From contig DCIP01000209.1 of assembly GCA_002317115.1 (NCBI GenBank), positions 1 to 22,530 of the forward strand: 22,530 bases of DNA, read 5' to 3'. The DNA is from Candidatus Scybalocola fimicaballi (GTDB lineage Bacteria; Bacteroidota; Bacteroidia; Bacteroidales; Paludibacteraceae). The notes under the pieces are model-generated. The model was given only the letters and a program-made list of their open reading frames with translations, ran no database searches and was not told the DNA's origin. Below, one piece after another: positions 14,047-21,891 of the stretch. Every line of letters starts with the position of its first letter. Positions within the stretch are counted from its first letter, which is position 1. Made by a program: the position numbers and the translations under genes.

Positions 14047-16644
14047 ATGAAGATAAAACACCTGTTTTTTTCTGCATTGGCACTGCTTTCAAATAGTGCG
14101 TATGCCTCTCGCTCTTTTGATGAGGCTCAGACGACAGCTAAAAAGATCCTTTCTCAATCGGATATTTATCTTGCAGATGTCAAAACATTAAACGATGATA
14201 CCGTTTGCTTCACATTCAAGGGAAAAAGTGGAGGATATGCGGTGATCTCTGCCGACACGCGTGTCCCTGCTGTACTTGCTTATAGCGAGAAGGGTGGTGT
14301 ATACCCTGAACTTCCGACTATGATTGATGTCTTTGCGGAGAATGTTGGAAAGAATCAGCATGAGAATATGCAGATTTCGACGTCGGCGGAGGATTCCGAG
14401 TTGAGAGCGTTCCGCATCACGGATAAACCGATCGCACCGTTGCTTAAGAATATCAAATGGGGACAATACGCTCCTTTCAATTTGAATGTGCCTGTATTGG
14501 GCGAGACTAATGCTCCTGCGGGATGCGTTGCTACTGCTTTGGCTCAAATCCTTTGCTATTACCGTTATCCGAATTCCACTCTTGCTGAAATACCTGCTTA
14601 CACCACAGCGACGGAGGGTATTTCAATGGAAAGTGTCGCAAAGGGCACAGTAATCGATTGGGATAATATTCTCGACGATTATACCAATGGCTATAGTGAG
14701 GAAAATGCCACTGCGGTTTCAAATCTAATGTCGGCTGTCTGTGCGTCCACTAAAATTGATTTCGGTGAGGCAGAGAGCTCATCTTCAGTGGCATGTGTGG
14801 AGGAACTTGTCAATTTTTTCGGCTACGATCGTGATCTGATCAAAATCTCTTACCGTAATTCTTATTCTTTGGAGGATTGGTCGCAGATCATCTACGATGA
14901 GTTGAAAAACAATCGTCCTGTAATGATGTCTGGTTACACAGTTAAGAGCGGGCATAGATTTTTGTGCGACGGAATTGATAAAAACGGTTTGTTCCACATC
15001 AATTGGGGATGGAATGGCGACGCTGACGGCTATTATGATTTGGCTTTGCTCAACCCTAACACATCTTCTGAGGCTGGCGCAAGTTCGTCGACGGATGGCT
15101 ATTCCAAAGGCAATTTTATCATTTATGGTATTCAGCCAGACAATGGTGTCGCTGACGTGGTGGAAAAAGGTGCCGATGTGGATGCCATTGGAGCTAAATA
15201 TCAAATAGAAAACGGTAAAATATATTTGTTCTTCTCATATTGCAATTTATCACCTGTCGAGAAAACTGTTTATTTGGCGAGTGGTTATGTCGACGACAAT
15301 GGCAAAGTGGTGAAGACAGCGGATATCGGAAACTATATATTGGAGCCGTATATCAGGTATGACCAACTCGACAGCTATCCTTTGGATTTCTCAACTTTCA
15401 AGGAGGGAGACTCTCATAAGATTGGCCTGATTGAGAGTGCTGATGGAAAAAATTGGCGTCCAACTACAGGATTTGAATACTCCAGCTATGAGTTTTATGT
15501 GGAAAATGGTCTTTTAGGTATTGTCCGACCTAATCTGTCAGCTTCCTTGGAAGTCAAAGATTTCAGTTTCCTTGGACAGTATGCTCACGGCACTATCCAT
15601 CTGAAGAACGATGGACGCAAAGAGTATTATGAGCCACTTTATCTGATGACAAACTCGGTGAATAAGAATCCGATGTCATATTCGTATGTGGCTTACGTCA
15701 CTGCTGAAGCTAACGATAGCAACGACGTCGACTTCAAATTTATTCCGACTACCGATACTGTATATTATTGGGTGATGGATGCGACATTGAAGGAAATCAC
15801 CAATGGAGTGATGGTGAGAAGTGAAAATGAGCAGAAATTATCGGCTTCCGTTAAAATCGACACAACTGCTTATGGCACTCACATCTGCAGAGTGACATTG
15901 AAGAATGAAGGAAAGACATATTACGAAAATGATCTGCGTACTATCTTATTCTATGATGGAGGCCAGACAAAACTCACTTCTTATGTATATCTTGAGCCTG
16001 GTAAGAATGTCGTGACAAGTTTTGATATAAGTAGTGATATCACATATCTTCAATATTACGTCTATGATTATAATGCGGAAACAATATCATCAGGAAAATT
16101 TGGAGATAACTTATTGTCGGACACATTGATGGTCGATTTTGAATGTGGCGACTACAATACAAACGATAAGGTTGTGAATGGAAATCTGATCGTAAGAAAT
16201 GAGACATCCGAACCACTCGACTTCTCATATACGATTTCGTTGATTACATCAGACTTGTCAGAAGAAGAGATGATGCTTGATGTCATAGATGTTAATGTGG
16301 GGCCACATTCATTGGCTTATATACCACTTTCTCTTTTTGTCGGCAGAGAATCTTGTACTTTGAAATTGTTGCCTTCTTATAGCGACAAATATTTGTTCTT
16401 CGACTTGGTAGCCACTCCAGTCGAGGATGCTGTGGACAATGTCCTTGCCGACGCGAATAAACTTGCTATTTGGACGGATAAATCAGCTTTGGTAGTGGAG
16501 GCTGCCGACGACGCTTCGCTTCAAATAACAGCGTCTAATGGCTGTGTTTTATTGTCCCGCCGTCTATGCAAGGGAGAAAGACTTTCTTTGAACTTACCTG
16601 CTGGAATCTACATTGTAAATGGTCAGAAGGTTTTGGTTAAGTAA
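14047..16644 (+). CDS. Secreted C10-family cysteine peptidase (streptopain-like) with C-terminal sorting tail
   Basis: The 865-residue product begins with a signal peptide (likely cut after SAYA, residue 20) and a Spi-like inhibitory propeptide (about 21-105, SGGYAVISADTRVPAVLAYSEKG). The C10 catalytic domain spans about 125-360. Cys160 in NAPAGCVATALAQI and His303 in SGHRFLCDGID are the expected dyad, and FHINWGWNGDADGYYDL carries the conserved Trp/Asn region. Residues about 380-800 form beta-rich, Ig-like repeats. The end, LSLNLPAGIYIVNGQKVLVK, resembles a type-A T9SS sorting tail, which suggests secretion and surface anchoring. Related enzymes in gut Bacteroidales degrade host or dietary protein. 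It lies 13 bases after pcm and is last before the terminator. All catalytic residues are present. Confidence 0.9.
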   Translation: MKIKHLFFSALALLSNSAYASRSFDEAQTTAKKILSQSDIYLADVKTLNDDTVCFTFKGKSGGYAVISADTRVPAVLAYSEKGGVYPELPTMIDVFAENVGKNQHENMQISTSAEDSELRAFRITDKPIAPLLKNIKWGQYAPFNLNVPVLGETNAPAGCVATALAQILCYYRYPNSTLAEIPAYTTATEGISMESVAKGTVIDWDNILDDYTNGYSEENATAVSNLMSAVCASTKIDFGEAESSSSVACVEELVNFFGYDRDLIKISYRNSYSLEDWSQIIYDELKNNRPVMMSGYTVKSGHRFLCDGIDKNGLFHINWGWNGDADGYYDLALLNPNTSSEAGASSSTDGYSKGNFIIYGIQPDNGVADVVEKGADVDAIGAKYQIENGKIYLFFSYCNLSPVEKTVYLASGYVDDNGKVVKTADIGNYILEPYIRYDQLDSYPLDFSTFKEGDSHKIGLIESADGKNWRPTTGFEYSSYEFYVENGLLGIVRPNLSASLEVKDFSFLGQYAHGTIHLKNDGRKEYYEPLYLMTNSVNKNPMSYSYVAYVTAEANDSNDVDFKFIPTTDTVYYWVMDATLKEITNGVMVRSENEQKLSASVKIDTTAYGTHICRVTLKNEGKTYYENDLRTILFYDGGQTKLTSYVYLEPGKNVVTSFDISSDITYLQYYVYDYNAETISSGKFGDNLLSDTLMVDFECGDYNTNDKVVNGNLIVRNETSEPLDFSYTISLITSDLSEEEMMLDVIDVNVGPHSLAYIPLSLFVGRESCTLKLLPSYSDKYLFFDLVATPVEDAVDNVLADANKLAIWTDKSALVVEAADDASLQITASNGCVLLSRRLCKGERLSLNLPAGIYIVNGQKVLVK

Positions 16645-16669
16645 GGTGGTAAATCTAAAGGCAAAATTA

Positions 16670-16714
16670 AAGGAGGATATGGTTTCAAACCATGTCCTCC
16701 TTATCTTTTATTTT
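16670..16714. terminator. Strong bidirectional terminator between convergent genes
   Basis: The 16 bases at 16670-16685 pair with 16687-16702 with a single T-G pair, giving a long hairpin with a minimal loop. It is followed on the plus strand by a T-rich stretch to about 16714. It closes the operon ending at 16644 and, read the other way, the minus-strand gene ending at 16708, whose stop codon lies inside the T-rich stretch. Confidence 0.85.
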
Positions 16715-17181
16715 TTCGGCCTTACTTCTATTGGTGGAAGCTGGCGTTTGATCCCATCATACTGCCCTAATACAATTATTGGGCTCACATAAAAAGTCGT
16801 AGATCCATTTTCTTTTATTGTGTTTTTCATCTCTTCTGTGATCTTTCCGGATTTGGATTCTAACACAGTTATATCACCTGTATATTGGTTGAGAAATCTC
16901 ATGCTAAATTCTTGAGTTGTGTATTTCAATGTGTCCCATTGAATTGGCCTAACTTTAACATTTTTAGCGAATTGAACTCGTGACGAGATACTTTCGGCTG
17001 TCAGCAACTTGTTTATCTTAATATCTCCGCCTAAAAAGATTTCGTCACTGTTGGGGAATACAAAAAAAGCTTCTATTCCAGTAGGTAGGATCTGTCGGTC
17101 TGCCTTTTTAGACTTATCAGCCGCAAACGCTGATAAATGTGCTATAAATAATAGCACTAATGTCATTATTGATTTTTTCAT
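16708..17181 (-). CDS. Exported protein of unknown function
   Basis: The 157-residue product has a signal peptide (MKKSIMTLVLLFIAHLSAFA, likely cut after residue 20) and a mature part of about 137 residues with alternating strands: GIEAFFVFPNSDEIFLGGDIKINKL, RVQFAKNVKVRPIQWDTLKYTTQEFSMRF, TTFYVSPIIVLGQYDG, and a basic end PPIEVRPKK. I do not recognise the family; the pattern suggests a small beta-sandwich periplasmic or surface protein. It starts 21 bases after the lipoprotein gene on the same strand, so the two are probably co-transcribed and may act together. It ends in the shared bidirectional terminator. Confidence 0.7.
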   Translation of the reverse strand: MKKSIMTLVLLFIAHLSAFAADKSKKADRQILPTGIEAFFVFPNSDEIFLGGDIKINKLLTAESISSRVQFAKNVKVRPIQWDTLKYTTQEFSMRFLNQYTGDITVLESKSGKITEEMKNTIKENGSTTFYVSPIIVLGQYDGIKRQLPPIEVRPKK

Positions 17182-17189
17182 AATATATT

Positions 17190-17202
17190 GTCTTCGTTTT
17201 CG
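17190..17202. repeat. Short CG-phased hexamer repeat next to a stop codon
   Basis: GTCTTC (17190-17195) and GTTTTC (17196-17201) are two units of the same kind as the arrays at 6222, 10861 and 13310. It touches the stop codon of the lipoprotein gene (17203-17205 on the plus strand). Confidence 0.5.
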
Positions 17203-18237
17203 TTAATAAGACGAATTGTGCTTGAACTTATGTCTGCACTCGGGATAATCCATTAGGAAAGGGAAATCATCCACCACATTGGCGTAGCTTCTGTAATGCT
17301 TGTTGATCTCTGGAAGCATAAGCATGAACAATGTCTCTGCATGCTCGTTCTTCTTATTTGAGTATTCCAATGCTTTTGTTAGGAATAGATTTCTGTATGA
17401 GTTGTTGCGAAGATAGTTGAACAACACTCTGCTCTCACGCTCCGAACAAGGATCTTTGTGTCCCAAATCGATATTGTTGATGTACTCTCTCCACAAAGCC
17501 ACTGTCATCAATATGTTCTTTTCCATCTTGTTGACATATTCCGATGAGATGCAATTGTCTGGCATATCTGGATCGGTGTCGAGAACCAACTGGTCTTGAA
17601 GTATCTTAACGAACTCTTTCGGAACGTAAACAGAATCAATCTGCTCCATTGAGAAGTCAAGATCGTAGTAACTCTCCGAGAATTTTACAAGCTTCAACGA
17701 TTTGTCGTAGTATTCCTCATGCACGTATGTGTATGGAGTGTAGAAACTGTAGACGTCGATTGTATCAGACATCTTAGACAATTTCACTTTACGAGTTCCC
17801 TGCAATGTATGCGTATGTGTGATAGGAATATAGCCTGGAGCCTTAGGCTCGGTAGAGTAGATTACTCTCGCGTCAGTGTTGACGGAAAAATAGCATCGTC
17901 CCACTGTGTCTGCCTCATTCTCAAACATGATAAGTTCTCCGTTTTTCACCTGAAATCTGAACTTACGCTGGTTTAGGATAGTCTTGTGCTGAGAAGAGTA
18001 GTAGTATAGCGTCTCTTCTCTGCGGAAATTATGCTCATTGTAGATTATGGCCATAAAATCCACAAAATCATGTCCGTTTTCTCCATCCAATCGTTTCTGG
18101 AAATAACGGATATCCACACCTTCTTTTGCCTCAGGTGCTCCAAGTGTATATTGCTGTCGTTCTTCCTTCTTGCTATGGCATGACGCTAATAGAATTAGCG
18201 AAATGGGAAGAATTATTTTTATCAGTCTTTTAATCAT
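17203..18237 (-). CDS. Lipoprotein of unknown function
   Basis: From ATG 18237 the product is 344 residues with a clear lipoprotein signal: MIKRLIKIILPISLILLASC, Cys20 lipidated. The frame is open 60 bases further upstream, but those residues (MDVILHVSKQVKLLGQQDKA) would precede the signal peptide, so the inner ATG is chosen. The mature part has a strand-rich first half (RREETLYYYSSQHKTILNQRKFRFQVKNGELIMFENE), then VYSFYTPYTYVHEEYYDKSLKLVKFSESYYDLDF, and a helical C-terminal half ending in PECRHKFKHNSSY. I do not recognise a family. It is the first gene of a probable two-gene unit with the exported protein downstream, and follows a leader of about 90 bases containing a GAGACG-type hairpin. 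Confidence 0.75.
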   Translation of the reverse strand: MIKRLIKIILPISLILLASCHSKKEERQQYTLGAPEAKEGVDIRYFQKRLDGENGHDFVDFMAIIYNEHNFRREETLYYYSSQHKTILNQRKFRFQVKNGELIMFENEADTVGRCYFSVNTDARVIYSTEPKAPGYIPITHTHTLQGTRKVKLSKMSDTIDVYSFYTPYTYVHEEYYDKSLKLVKFSESYYDLDFSMEQIDSVYVPKEFVKILQDQLVLDTDPDMPDNCISSEYVNKMEKNILMTVALWREYINNIDLGHKDPCSERESRVLFNYLRNNSYRNLFLTKALEYSNKKNEHAETLFMLMLPEINKHYRSYANVVDDFPFLMDYPECRHKFKHNSSY

Positions 18238-18276
18238 TGCTTTATCTTGTTGACCGAGCAATTTAACCTGTTTCGA

Positions 18277-18294
18277 GACGTGGAGTATCACGTC
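18277..18294. repeat. GAGACG-type hairpin in the lipoprotein leader
   Basis: GACGTG (18277-18282) pairs with CACGTC (18289-18294) around GAGTAT, preceded by CGA. It belongs to the GAGACG hairpin group (5217, 6161, 18995). It lies between promoter and start codon of the minus-strand lipoprotein gene and has no T-run, so it is a leader structure rather than a terminator. Confidence 0.55.
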
Positions 18295-18329
18295 CACTTA
18301 ATAGTTAGCCTTTTTAGAGTTTAGACCTA

Positions 18330-18337
18330 CAAAATTA
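18330..18337 (-). promoter_or_regulatory. -7 element for the lipoprotein gene at 18237
   Basis: TAATTTTG on the minus strand (18337-18330) matches the -7 consensus perfectly. The -33 side is weak (TTG about 17 bases upstream). Confidence 0.45.
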
Positions 18338-18362
18338 ACATTTTTTAATAAACACAAGCATA

Positions 18363-18385
18363 AAATCTGATTTTTTTACAGATTT
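18363..18385 (-). terminator. Weak hairpin over the proline-editing gene stop
   Basis: AAATCTG (18363-18369) pairs with CAGATTT (18379-18385), and the loop contains the gene's stop codon. Only a short T stretch follows on the minus strand, so termination here is uncertain. Confidence 0.35.
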
Positions 18386-18966
18386 ACTATGATTGGTTCA
18401 TGGTGGAGTGCTGGAAGAATCTTCTCTGTCAAGTCTTTCACAAGCATTCGTAGGCTGGATGTGTTCATACATGGATGGCATCCTACGTACTCGCTTCTCA
18501 ACACGTCGCTATCAATCAGCAGCTGCACTGTGTTCTCTTTGTCGTTCATTAATCCAAGCACCGACACTGATCCTGGTGTGACGTCGAGATATTTGAGCAT
18601 GTCTTCCTCTCCTGCAAACGATAGTCGCGCGGAGTTGATCTGTGCCGACAAATCTTTAGTCAGGAATTTCTTGTCGCCAGGCATCATTAGAAGATAGTAT
18701 TTGGTATGCTGCTTATTGGTAAGAAACAGATTCTTGCAGATGATGGCATGTTTGCCTTTGTCTTCACTCTGGTCTGCCTTGAATGCTTCCAATGGCAGAC
18801 GCTCAAATGCGGCGTCGATCTCAGCGCATATCTCCATTGTCATCGCTGGCTCGTGGTCGAGTCGCTCATACTCTATGCCAAGAGAGTCGAGCAAATCGTA
18901 AACGCGGACTTCTCTCTCTAGTCTGCCAGACAAATCATCTGGTCTTCCTTTGTATATTGTTAGCAT
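18376..18966 (-). CDS. YbaK/ProX-type prolyl-tRNA editing domain protein
   Basis: The 196-residue free-standing editing domain belongs to the YbaK/ProXp superfamily, which hydrolyses mischarged aminoacyl-tRNA (for ProXp-ala, Ala-tRNA-Pro) in the cytoplasm. Signatures: YDLLDSLGIEYERLDHEPAMTMEIC (23-47), HAIICKNLFLTN (73-84) with the conserved Lys78, YLLMMPGDKKFLTKDLSAQI, the GSVSVLGLMND loop (132-142), and GCHPCMNTSSLRM (162-174) with the conserved His-Pro and Asn. The longer N-terminus and the CKNLFL form point to the ProX/PrdX branch rather than YbaK itself. The length is normal. It is probably a single-gene unit: neighbours on both sides are on the same strand but 128 bases or more away. 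Confidence 0.92.
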   Translation of the reverse strand: MLTIYKGRPDDLSGRLEREVRVYDLLDSLGIEYERLDHEPAMTMEICAEIDAAFERLPLEAFKADQSEDKGKHAIICKNLFLTNKQHTKYYLLMMPGDKKFLTKDLSAQINSARLSFAGEEDMLKYLDVTPGSVSVLGLMNDKENTVQLLIDSDVLRSEYVGCHPCMNTSSLRMLVKDLTEKILPALHHEPIIVNL

Positions 18967-18995
18967 CTATTCAAAAATTATATGTTCAGTTGTAG

Positions 18996-19015
18996 AGACG
19001 CGAGACCTCGCGTCT
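18996..19015. repeat. TGTAGAGACG hairpin between the editing gene and the GH43 gene
   Basis: AGACGCGA (18996-19003) pairs perfectly with TCGCGTCT (19008-19015) around GACC, preceded by TGTAG at 18991. It shares its start with the terminator at 6157 but has a different, complementary interior. No T-run follows on either strand. Confidence 0.7.
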
Positions 19016-19094
19016 TCGTCGTTGAATTCTAAAATTTTAACGAACTATTGCATTGCTTGAAATTTATTTTCAAATTGGATGGTTGCTAAAAGAC

Positions 19095-21080
19095 TTATTT
19101 CAATAAACATTTCTTTCCCCCAACAATGTAGATATTTCTATCATGAGGAATCGAGTTGAGTTTTCTGCCATGAATGTCGTAAACCTTCTGCTCACCATGT
19201 TCTTTTGTTGCAACCACATTTTCAATGTTGGTTTCCGTTTCGTCAACAAATTGCCAAGTATCTAACTGCACATTCCCTTTCAGTATTAGGTAAAGGGTGT
19301 GCGTTCCTTTCAATTCTCCTTCAGTCACGGTCGTTTTGCTCTGCCAATTGTCGTCAAGACAAGCAATGGTTGCAATGTCCTTGCCGTTCTTGTCGTCTAA
19401 TCGTATCGAAACCGTACCCTCGCCTTTCATAAGGCATTTTAGGTTGCCATTGCCTGTGAATTCTACATTTCGCACCTCAATAATACCCTCAGAAGGCACC
19501 GATGCCGACTTGCTCGGTGTGCCAATGGTGGCTACCATGTGTCCGGCTTCTTTTGTCGGTATGTATTTTATGCCGAGGGTTGCAGCTGCTGTTGCAGCAT
19601 ATTGATCTGTATATGGATTGATATTCTTAATAGCAGTAACACCCTCGTAGGTTGGCTTACATTCGCTGATGCTTACATTCTCTTCATCAACCTCAATTTC
19701 ATCGACCAAAATACTTCTGAACCCACCACTCGAACCTATTGACGGTTCCAATACGTTCGCTTGGTAGAAAAGATACCACTTGTCTTGGTATTTGTGAAGA
19801 TGTGTGTGGTTGTTGCAATATGGCATGCCATTATCGCCTGGATTTTTGAAATAGTTGTCGCCATAGGTCCACGAATCGGGGTTTAGTGGGTCGGTGCTTG
19901 TGAAGTATGCCATGCTGCAAGCTGTTGGAGCGACGCCACCCCAGGTCCACGAAGAATGGTCTTCCCAATCGTTGTTGTAGGTATAGACATAGGTTCCATT
20001 GATGTAGTTTAGTTCATTCGCCTCGAAGTGGAAGGAAGATGGAGTCTTTACCGGGTCAGAAGCAAAAGAGTGTAAGTCAGGATTCAGTTTTGCAATCCAT
20101 CCCTGTCCGTTACCAAAAGATATCCATCCATCTCCGTTGTCGTCAATTACTGCACCTGGATCGAAAATTGAGCCACTACCCGCAACAATAGGATTTTTGC
20201 CATCAATCAGGCTCGCAATTAAAGGGGAGGTCCATGGGCCAACGGGAGATTTTGCCTGAATAACGCCTACCCCCCAACCACTGTTTGAGAAGTAAAGAGA
20301 AAAAAGTGTGCTGCCGTCGGCTTGTGGTTTGCTGATGATGCTTGGAGCCCACGATGCCATTATCCATGGAGCAATATCGCCGACAGGAATTAAGCCATGG
20401 TATGTCCAGTTGACCATGTCGTCGGTAGACATCATCGCTAACGTCTTGATTGCCTCATAACTATTAACTTCGGCTTCTTCGTATTGCTGGTGGTCGTTTG
20501 TTCCATAAACATAAAGCCGTCCATTGTACTCAATGGCTGTCGGGTCTGCACAAAACAAGAAGTCGAGTAACGGATTCCCCATACCTGTTCCAAGTTTAGG
20601 AGACTTGACAGGCATTGTGCTTATGTTTCCAGTAGAGTTTTTCGCATGTATAATCACACTTCCAAAGTGAATGGTAGCGTTGTCGTCTGGGATGTCCATT
20701 CCTAACGATAGCGCTATTTTCACGATTGTTTTGTTCTCTTCAAACGTCAGTGTATGGCTGGTGGCTCCGCTCTCTATAACATCATTGGTGTTACTGCCAT
20801 CGCTATAAGTCACTGTCACATTCATGTGCTCGTAGTTAACCGCTTGGGCGAAAGTAAACACCACCTTGCTATATATGTTTGTGTTTAGGTCGTGTATATC
20901 CCAATAGTTATTGGCATACTTTTTATAATTGAATGTATTGTTCTCAACGTCTTTTGTGCCTCCGCCACCACTCCAATCTACAACAATGTCTTTAACGTAC
21001 AGTGCAATGTTGTCGGTAGCAGCAAATGCGTTTGTTGCCATGACGAACAATAGTAGTATTATGTTTAATATATTCTTCAT
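19095..21080 (-). CDS. Secreted GH43-family glycoside hydrolase with CBM6-like module and sorting tail
   Basis: The 661-residue product has a signal peptide (cut near TNAFA, residue 20), an N-terminal beta-rich domain of unknown type (about 25-150), and a five-bladed GH43 propeller (about 165-475). The three acidic catalytic residues can be placed: Asp179 in FLFCADPTAIEYNGRLYVYG, Asp307 in SIFDPGAVIDDNGDGW and Glu353 in FHFEANELNYINGTYVYTY. The FEA context is nearer to arabinoxylan arabinofuranohydrolases than to beta-xylosidases. Residues about 535-612 (NVEFTGNGNLKCLMKG, then LYLILKGNVQLDTWQF) look like a CBM6-type carbohydrate-binding module. The end, NIYIVGGKKCLLK, resembles a T9SS sorting tail. 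It likely trims side chains of plant hemicellulose; exact specificity is inference. It lies next to an IS remnant, with no SusC/D genes in view. Confidence 0.9.
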   Translation of the reverse strand: MKNILNIILLLFVMATNAFAATDNIALYVKDIVVDWSGGGGTKDVENNTFNYKKYANNYWDIHDLNTNIYSKVVFTFAQAVNYEHMNVTVTYSDGSNTNDVIESGATSHTLTFEENKTIVKIALSLGMDIPDDNATIHFGSVIIHAKNSTGNISTMPVKSPKLGTGMGNPLLDFLFCADPTAIEYNGRLYVYGTNDHQQYEEAEVNSYEAIKTLAMMSTDDMVNWTYHGLIPVGDIAPWIMASWAPSIISKPQADGSTLFSLYFSNSGWGVGVIQAKSPVGPWTSPLIASLIDGKNPIVAGSGSIFDPGAVIDDNGDGWISFGNGQGWIAKLNPDLHSFASDPVKTPSSFHFEANELNYINGTYVYTYNNDWEDHSSWTWGGVAPTACSMAYFTSTDPLNPDSWTYGDNYFKNPGDNGMPYCNNHTHLHKYQDKWYLFYQANVLEPSIGSSGGFRSILVDEIEVDEENVSISECKPTYEGVTAIKNINPYTDQYAATAAATLGIKYIPTKEAGHMVATIGTPSKSASVPSEGIIEVRNVEFTGNGNLKCLMKGEGTVSIRLDDKNGKDIATIACLDDNWQSKTTVTEGELKGTHTLYLILKGNVQLDTWQFVDETETNIENVVATKEHGEQKVYDIHGRKLNSIPHDRNIYIVGGKKCLLK

Positions 21081-21140
21081 ATTGCCTTTTTTCTTAAAGG
21101 TGTTTATATTCTAAATTACGCAAATAAAAAAATCAAACTT

Positions 21141-21487
21141 ATGACAGCGTGGGCGCACTGCAAGTATTTGAGGACATGAGGTTTAAATTCCATCGCCTTG
21201 CAAAAATCATCGCAGACGGAGGTTACAGAGGAGAGCATCTGTCCAACACGCTAAAAGCCACTTTGGGTTGCGATTTGGAGGTCGTCCTTCGTCCTGATGA
21301 GTGTCCCTCGAAATTCCAAGTGGTACCAAAACGATGGATTGTTGAAAGATCTTTCGCTTGGTTGGAAAACTTCAAAAGGCTAGTCATAGACTATGAGTTT
21401 CATGCAGAAACAGCAGTGGCTATGATTCAATTAGCCTTCTGTTTTCTGATGCTTAACAAAATATTTTAGAAAAATTTAAACAGCTTC
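21141..21487 (+). mobile_element. 5'-truncated IS5-family insertion sequence remnant
   Basis: The left boundary is near 21141, where the transposase frame begins abruptly (in-frame stop at 21125-21127 just outside). The right end is an inverted-repeat-like aaaatttaaacagcttc (21471-21487), which reads GAAGCTGTTTAAATTTT inward, typical of IS5-group ends. The following TTA fits the short TNA-type target of that group. The left inverted repeat and about two thirds of the transposase are missing. Confidence 0.8.
21149..21469 (+). pseudogene. C-terminal fragment of an IS5-family DDE transposase
   Basis: About 106 residues remain: [30 protein letters not shown], then [39 protein letters not shown] and [10 protein letters not shown]. 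The DGGYRG region (second catalytic-core segment) and [17 protein letters not shown] (holding the E of the DDE triad) are classic for the IS427/ISL2-like branch of IS5. The first Asp and the N-terminal DNA-binding part are absent, so it cannot be an active enzyme. The residues just before (YDS, normally HDS in such proteins) place the truncation point at about 21141. The GTG at 21149 is only the first start-like codon, not a real start. Confidence 0.88.
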
Positions 21488-21876
21488 TTATTTATTTAAT
21501 TCAGTTTGTGGGTGTCCCTCCGCAATTTTGATAGGCTCTCCACCAAAGTGAGTTTTCTTGCCTACAAGCATATCAAGGTATAGTTTCACTCTTGCGTAAC
21601 CTTCTCTGATCATTATCTTATATTTGCTTCTCTTCACTTTAACATCTTTAGCGTTGAATTCCACCAACCTACAGCTTCTCTTGTATCATTGCCCAACTCT
21701 TTATAGCGAGACGCGTTCTCTCCCTCTTTAGGGCTAAGTTCATACAGTAAGTCGCGGGCACTATCATAAAATGACTTACCTTCCTCACGCATCTTTCCAA
21801 CAGTGTTGGAATCGTCGGCACCATACGCCAACAATGCGAACACGCAACTTAATAATGTTAGTATATGTTTTTTTAT
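21488..21876 (-). pseudogene. Frameshifted gene for a small exported protein
   Basis: On the minus strand a signal-peptide-like segment (KKHILTLLSCVFALLAYGADD) starts at codon ATA 21876-21874 where ATG would be expected; no better start is nearby. The frame continues to REAVGWW at about 21665 and then stops at 21634. One frame over, an uninterrupted and protein-like stretch continues: VEFNAKDVKVKRSKYKIMIREGYA, then LYLDMLVGKKTHFGGEPIKIAEGHPQTELNK, with a stop at 21490-21488. Adding one base in the GGTTGGTGG region (about 21663-21668) joins them as AVGWVEFNAK, about 129 residues. The stop touches the right end of the IS remnant. I do not recognise the family. It could be a decayed gene or a consensus error at both sites; the join is my inference from two frames. 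Confidence 0.6.
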
Positions 21877-21891
21877 TTTTACTTTGTTTTT

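Noticed and set aside
18238..18297. Upstream start adding 20 residues to the unknown lipoprotein
   Set aside because: It would put 20 polar residues in front of a textbook lipoprotein signal peptide, and it reads through the leader hairpin.
21081..21140. A promoter for the GH43 gene
   Set aside because: TAATTTAG (21111-21118, minus strand) is near the consensus, but the TTTG upstream is only 15 bases away and close to the IS junction, so I could not support it.
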